DNA from: Betaproteobacteria bacterium
GTDB taxonomy: Bacteria > Pseudomonadota > Gammaproteobacteria > Burkholderiales > SG8-39
Direction of reading: 5' to 3'
DNA: 7,856 nt
Assembly: GCA_029865405.1 (NCBI GenBank)
Contig: JAOUGZ010000109.1
Location: forward strand, 1 to 7,856
The notes beneath the pieces are model-generated. The model searched no databases, had not been told where the DNA came from, and saw only the letters and a list, made by a program, of their open reading frames with translations. The position numbers were made by a program, and so were the translations under genes. Of the stretch, positions 6,250-7,856 are shown piece after piece (position 1 is the stretch's first letter; each line of letters starts with the position of its first letter).

Positions 6250-7299
6250 ATGGACGGGAAGCGGATGTTGAGGCGCTCGGCGCTGGCCGGCGTCGCCTCG
6301 CTGATATGCATGTATGGCGCCGCCGGCTGGGCCGTGAACGATGAGCCCTTGAAGGAAAAGTGGGCGCCGAGCGAATTCGGCAAGGACGACAAGGCAGGCG
6401 CCGCCAATCGTCGCACCGCGGCTTCGGTGCTGAAGGCGGTCAAGCTGGTGAAGAAGGGAAAGGTCGCGACGCTGGGCAAGGTATACCAGCAGGACGCACC
6501 GGGCTTCGGCTCGCGCGGCTGGCGCATGACCATTCCGGGCCTGCCCACCGGCGGCCCGTTCGGCAAGCAGGAGCTGATGTACAACGACGAGTACGTCGCC
6601 ACCGAGATCGGGCAGATCGGCACCCAGTTCGACGGTCCCGGGCATATCGGGGTGCACACGTCGAAGGGCATGTTTTTCTACAATGGCCGCTATCTGCACG
6701 ACGAAGGCGTGAGCGCCTACGGCATGGGGCCGCTCGGCGTCGAGCACGTCGGTCAGCTGGGATATGCGTGCCGCGGCGTGCTGCTCGACGCAGTGGCGCT
6801 GCGCGGCAAGCAGCTGCCGATTCCGGCCAAGGCGGGCGACCCGGGCATCATCACCGACAAGGACGTCGAGGCGATGGTGAAGCGCCAGGGTATCGGTGCG
6901 ATCGGCGAAGGCGACTGCGTGTTTCTCTACACGGGCCACGGCGATATCTGGCACCCGAGCAAGTGGGACAGCTTCAGCGCCGAGGAGAAGCAGAAGCGCA
7001 TCGCGCAGTTCAACGCGGGCGAGCCGGGGTTCGGCATCTCGGCGTGCGAATACCTCTCGTCGCGCAAGATCGCGCTCGTGGGCGCCGACGTCTGGGCGGT
7101 CGAGGCCGTGCCCGGCGAGACCGACCAGCCGTTCGAATGCCACATCAAGATGCAGACCAAGCGCGGCATCTGGTTCCTCGAGAACATGGACCTCAGCCAG
7201 CTGGTGGCCGACAAGGCCTACGAGTTCCTGTTCGCCTGGTCGCCGCTGAAAATGAAGGGCGCGACCGGCTCGCCGGGCAACCCGATCGCGATCTACTGA
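6250..7299 (+). CDS. Exported cyclase-family (PF04199) putative metal-dependent hydrolase with altered His motif
   Basis: The protein has 349 residues with a signal peptide: RMLRRS, a hydrophobic stretch about 11-26, and probable cleavage after GWA (26-28), so it is predicted to be periplasmic. The body matches the cyclase family, which includes KynB arylformamidase and isatin hydrolase: CRGVLLD (174-180), GDCVFLYTGHGDIW (221-234), GFGISACEYL (260-269), IALVGADVWAVEAVP (274-288), GIWFLENMDL (306-315) and the ending GATGSPGNPIAIY. The family signature HxGTHxDxPxH appears as QIGTQFDGPGH (122-132): both leading histidines, metal ligands in isatin hydrolase, are Q122 and Q126, while D128 and H132 remain. 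This may mark a subfamily rather than a dead enzyme, since every other block is well kept. The substrate is unknown. It lies 64 bp after the BtuF-like gene and converges on an oxygenase gene, so a role in degrading an aromatic compound is conceivable but only inferred from position. Confidence 0.87.
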   Translation: MDGKRMLRRSALAGVASLICMYGAAGWAVNDEPLKEKWAPSEFGKDDKAGAANRRTAASVLKAVKLVKKGKVATLGKVYQQDAPGFGSRGWRMTIPGLPTGGPFGKQELMYNDEYVATEIGQIGTQFDGPGHIGVHTSKGMFFYNGRYLHDEGVSAYGMGPLGVEHVGQLGYACRGVLLDAVALRGKQLPIPAKAGDPGIITDKDVEAMVKRQGIGAIGEGDCVFLYTGHGDIWHPSKWDSFSAEEKQKRIAQFNAGEPGFGISACEYLSSRKIALVGADVWAVEAVPGETDQPFECHIKMQTKRGIWFLENMDLSQLVADKAYEFLFAWSPLKMKGATGSPGNPIAIY

Positions 7300-7306
7300 G
7301 CAAGGC

Positions 7307-7348
7307 GGAGGCGTTTACGGCGCGAGCATCGCGCGCCGGAACGCCTCC
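7307..7348. terminator. Long hairpin at the convergent gene junction, possible bidirectional terminator
   Basis: GGAGGCGTT (7307-7315) pairs perfectly with AACGCCTCC (7340-7348). Inside, after a small TA/G internal loop, CGGCGCG (7318-7324) pairs with CGCGCCG (7332-7338) around a 7-nt loop. That makes 16 GC-rich pairs in 42 nt. It begins 8 bp after the cyclase-family stop and includes the stop codon (7315-7317) and last codons of the opposing oxygenase gene, so it could end transcription from either side. No T run follows on either strand, so it is not a classical intrinsic terminator. Confidence 0.5.
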
Positions 7349-7856
7349 TGTTCGTTGAAGTCGCGCTCGTCGCGGGGCACGTGCCCCGCGTGCGCGCGCA
7401 CGCGGTAGCAATCCGGGTCGTAAGGGGTCTGCGGCTCGAGGCCCTCGGCGAGCCGCCGCGCAGCGCCGAGCAGGCGCTGGCGGAAGGCGACCACCGCCTT
7501 GTCGCTGGTGCCGAGGTGCTCGCGCGTGCGATCGGCGATCGGCCCGGCCGACACCGCAAGCTCGCGTTGCGCGGCCTCGGCACGCTGCCATTGTTCCCGC
7601 TGACGCTCATTCGCGGGCCCGTCGGTGCGCCAGTGCACGCTCAGCACCGACGTGCACTCGTCGTCCTGCGGCACCCAGGCGCGGAACAGCCGTGAATGCG
7701 GATCCTGCGACGGTGGCGCGAGCGTGAAGCACGGCATCAGGAAAAGATTGATGCGCCAGAGATACTGGTCACCCGGCACGGAACGGCGCGCGCCGCAGGC
7801 AAGACCGTAGGGCGCATCGTGCACCGTGTAGCGCGGAGGCGAATCGTCGGGCGCGG
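7315..7856 (-). CDS. Rieske non-heme iron oxygenase alpha subunit, C-terminal part (phthalate 4,5-dioxygenase type, partial)
   Basis: The minus-strand frame is open from the right edge to TAA at 7317-7315 and gives about 179 C-terminal residues. The fragment resembles the end of phthalate-4,5-dioxygenase-like oxygenase subunits: YGLACGARR, then YLWRINLFLMPCFTLAPP (strands of the catalytic domain), FRAWVPQDDECTSVLSVHWR, the helix IADRTREHLGTSDKAVVAFRQRLL, and the ending YRVRAHAGHVPRD. Such proteins use a Rieske 2Fe-2S cluster and a mononuclear iron to hydroxylate or demethylate aromatic rings, with electrons from a reductase. The Rieske CxH..CxxH domain and the two iron-binding histidines lie outside the window, so activity and substrate cannot be judged. 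An internal GTG at 7824-7822 is not the real start, because family-like sequence (DDSPPRYT) continues upstream of it. The gene converges on the cyclase-family gene; its stop codon lies inside a hairpin. The family is likely, the substrate unknown. Confidence 0.8.
   Translation of the reverse strand, partial: APDDSPPRYTVHDAPYGLACGARRSVPGDQYLWRINLFLMPCFTLAPPSQDPHSRLFRAWVPQDDECTSVLSVHWRTDGPANERQREQWQRAEAAQRELAVSAGPIADRTREHLGTSDKAVVAFRQRLLGAARRLAEGLEPQTPYDPDCYRVRAHAGHVPRDERDFNEQEAFRRAMLAP

Noticed and set aside
6301..6312. Lipoprotein lipobox ending at C20 in the cyclase-family signal peptide
   Set aside because: The residue before the cysteine is Ile, not Gly, Ala or Ser; a normal signal peptidase I site after GWA fits better.
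7381..7695. Plus-strand open frame opposite the Rieske oxygenase fragment
   Set aside because: The minus strand carries family-like sequence through the whole stretch; the + strand product resembles nothing and lacks a ribosome binding site.

Overview
The window is GC-rich chromosomal DNA. I read it as a betaproteobacterium (Burkholderiales or Nitrosomonadales type). The reasons are the gene order hemE - priA - argS - SPOR protein - dsbA, the style of the SPOR protein (one N-terminal membrane segment followed by a low-complexity Pro/Ala linker), and the heavy use of G or C at third codon positions. The species cannot be told from the sequence alone. Most of the window is housekeeping. I see no phage, insertion sequence, CRISPR array, tRNA, rRNA or toxin-antitoxin locus.

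Left part (1-2456, + strand). The last 46 codons of hemE (heme synthesis) end at 141. A 323-bp gap (142-464) follows that holds no convincing gene. It contains three sequences matching the DnaA box consensus, two of them in tandem 3 bp apart, plus an AT-rich stretch and a run of nine A. Then comes priA, the replication-restart helicase, with all its helicase motifs and eight zinc-binding cysteines.

Middle (2457-5448, + strand). The priA-argS gap is filled almost completely by a 44-bp near-perfect hairpin whose arms carry GGGGACAGACC / GGTCTGTCCCC, like dispersed palindromic repeats of proteobacterial chromosomes. The hairpin abuts a perfect TATAAT box that leaves argS only about 5-7 nt of leader. 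argS, a SPOR-domain membrane protein and the periplasmic oxidase dsbA are packed with 1-bp overlap or 0-bp spacing and look like one transcription unit for tRNA charging, envelope or septum function, and disulfide formation.

Right part (5449-7856). A BtuF-like helical-backbone metal or cobalamin receptor without a visible signal peptide follows dsbA almost without a gap; its start codon is uncertain. Next is an exported cyclase-family hydrolase (PF04199) in which two signature histidines are glutamines, with a strong ribosome binding site. On the minus strand, convergent with it, is the C-terminal part of a phthalate-dioxygenase-type Rieske oxygenase that runs off the right edge. A 42-nt hairpin sits at the convergent junction and contains the oxygenase stop codon. 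This end looks like accessory catabolic content joined to the conserved block.

I do not see a clearly new multi-gene system. The best leads are the DnaA-box cluster before priA, the palindromic element set into the argS promoter, and the altered metal-binding motif of the cyclase-family protein.
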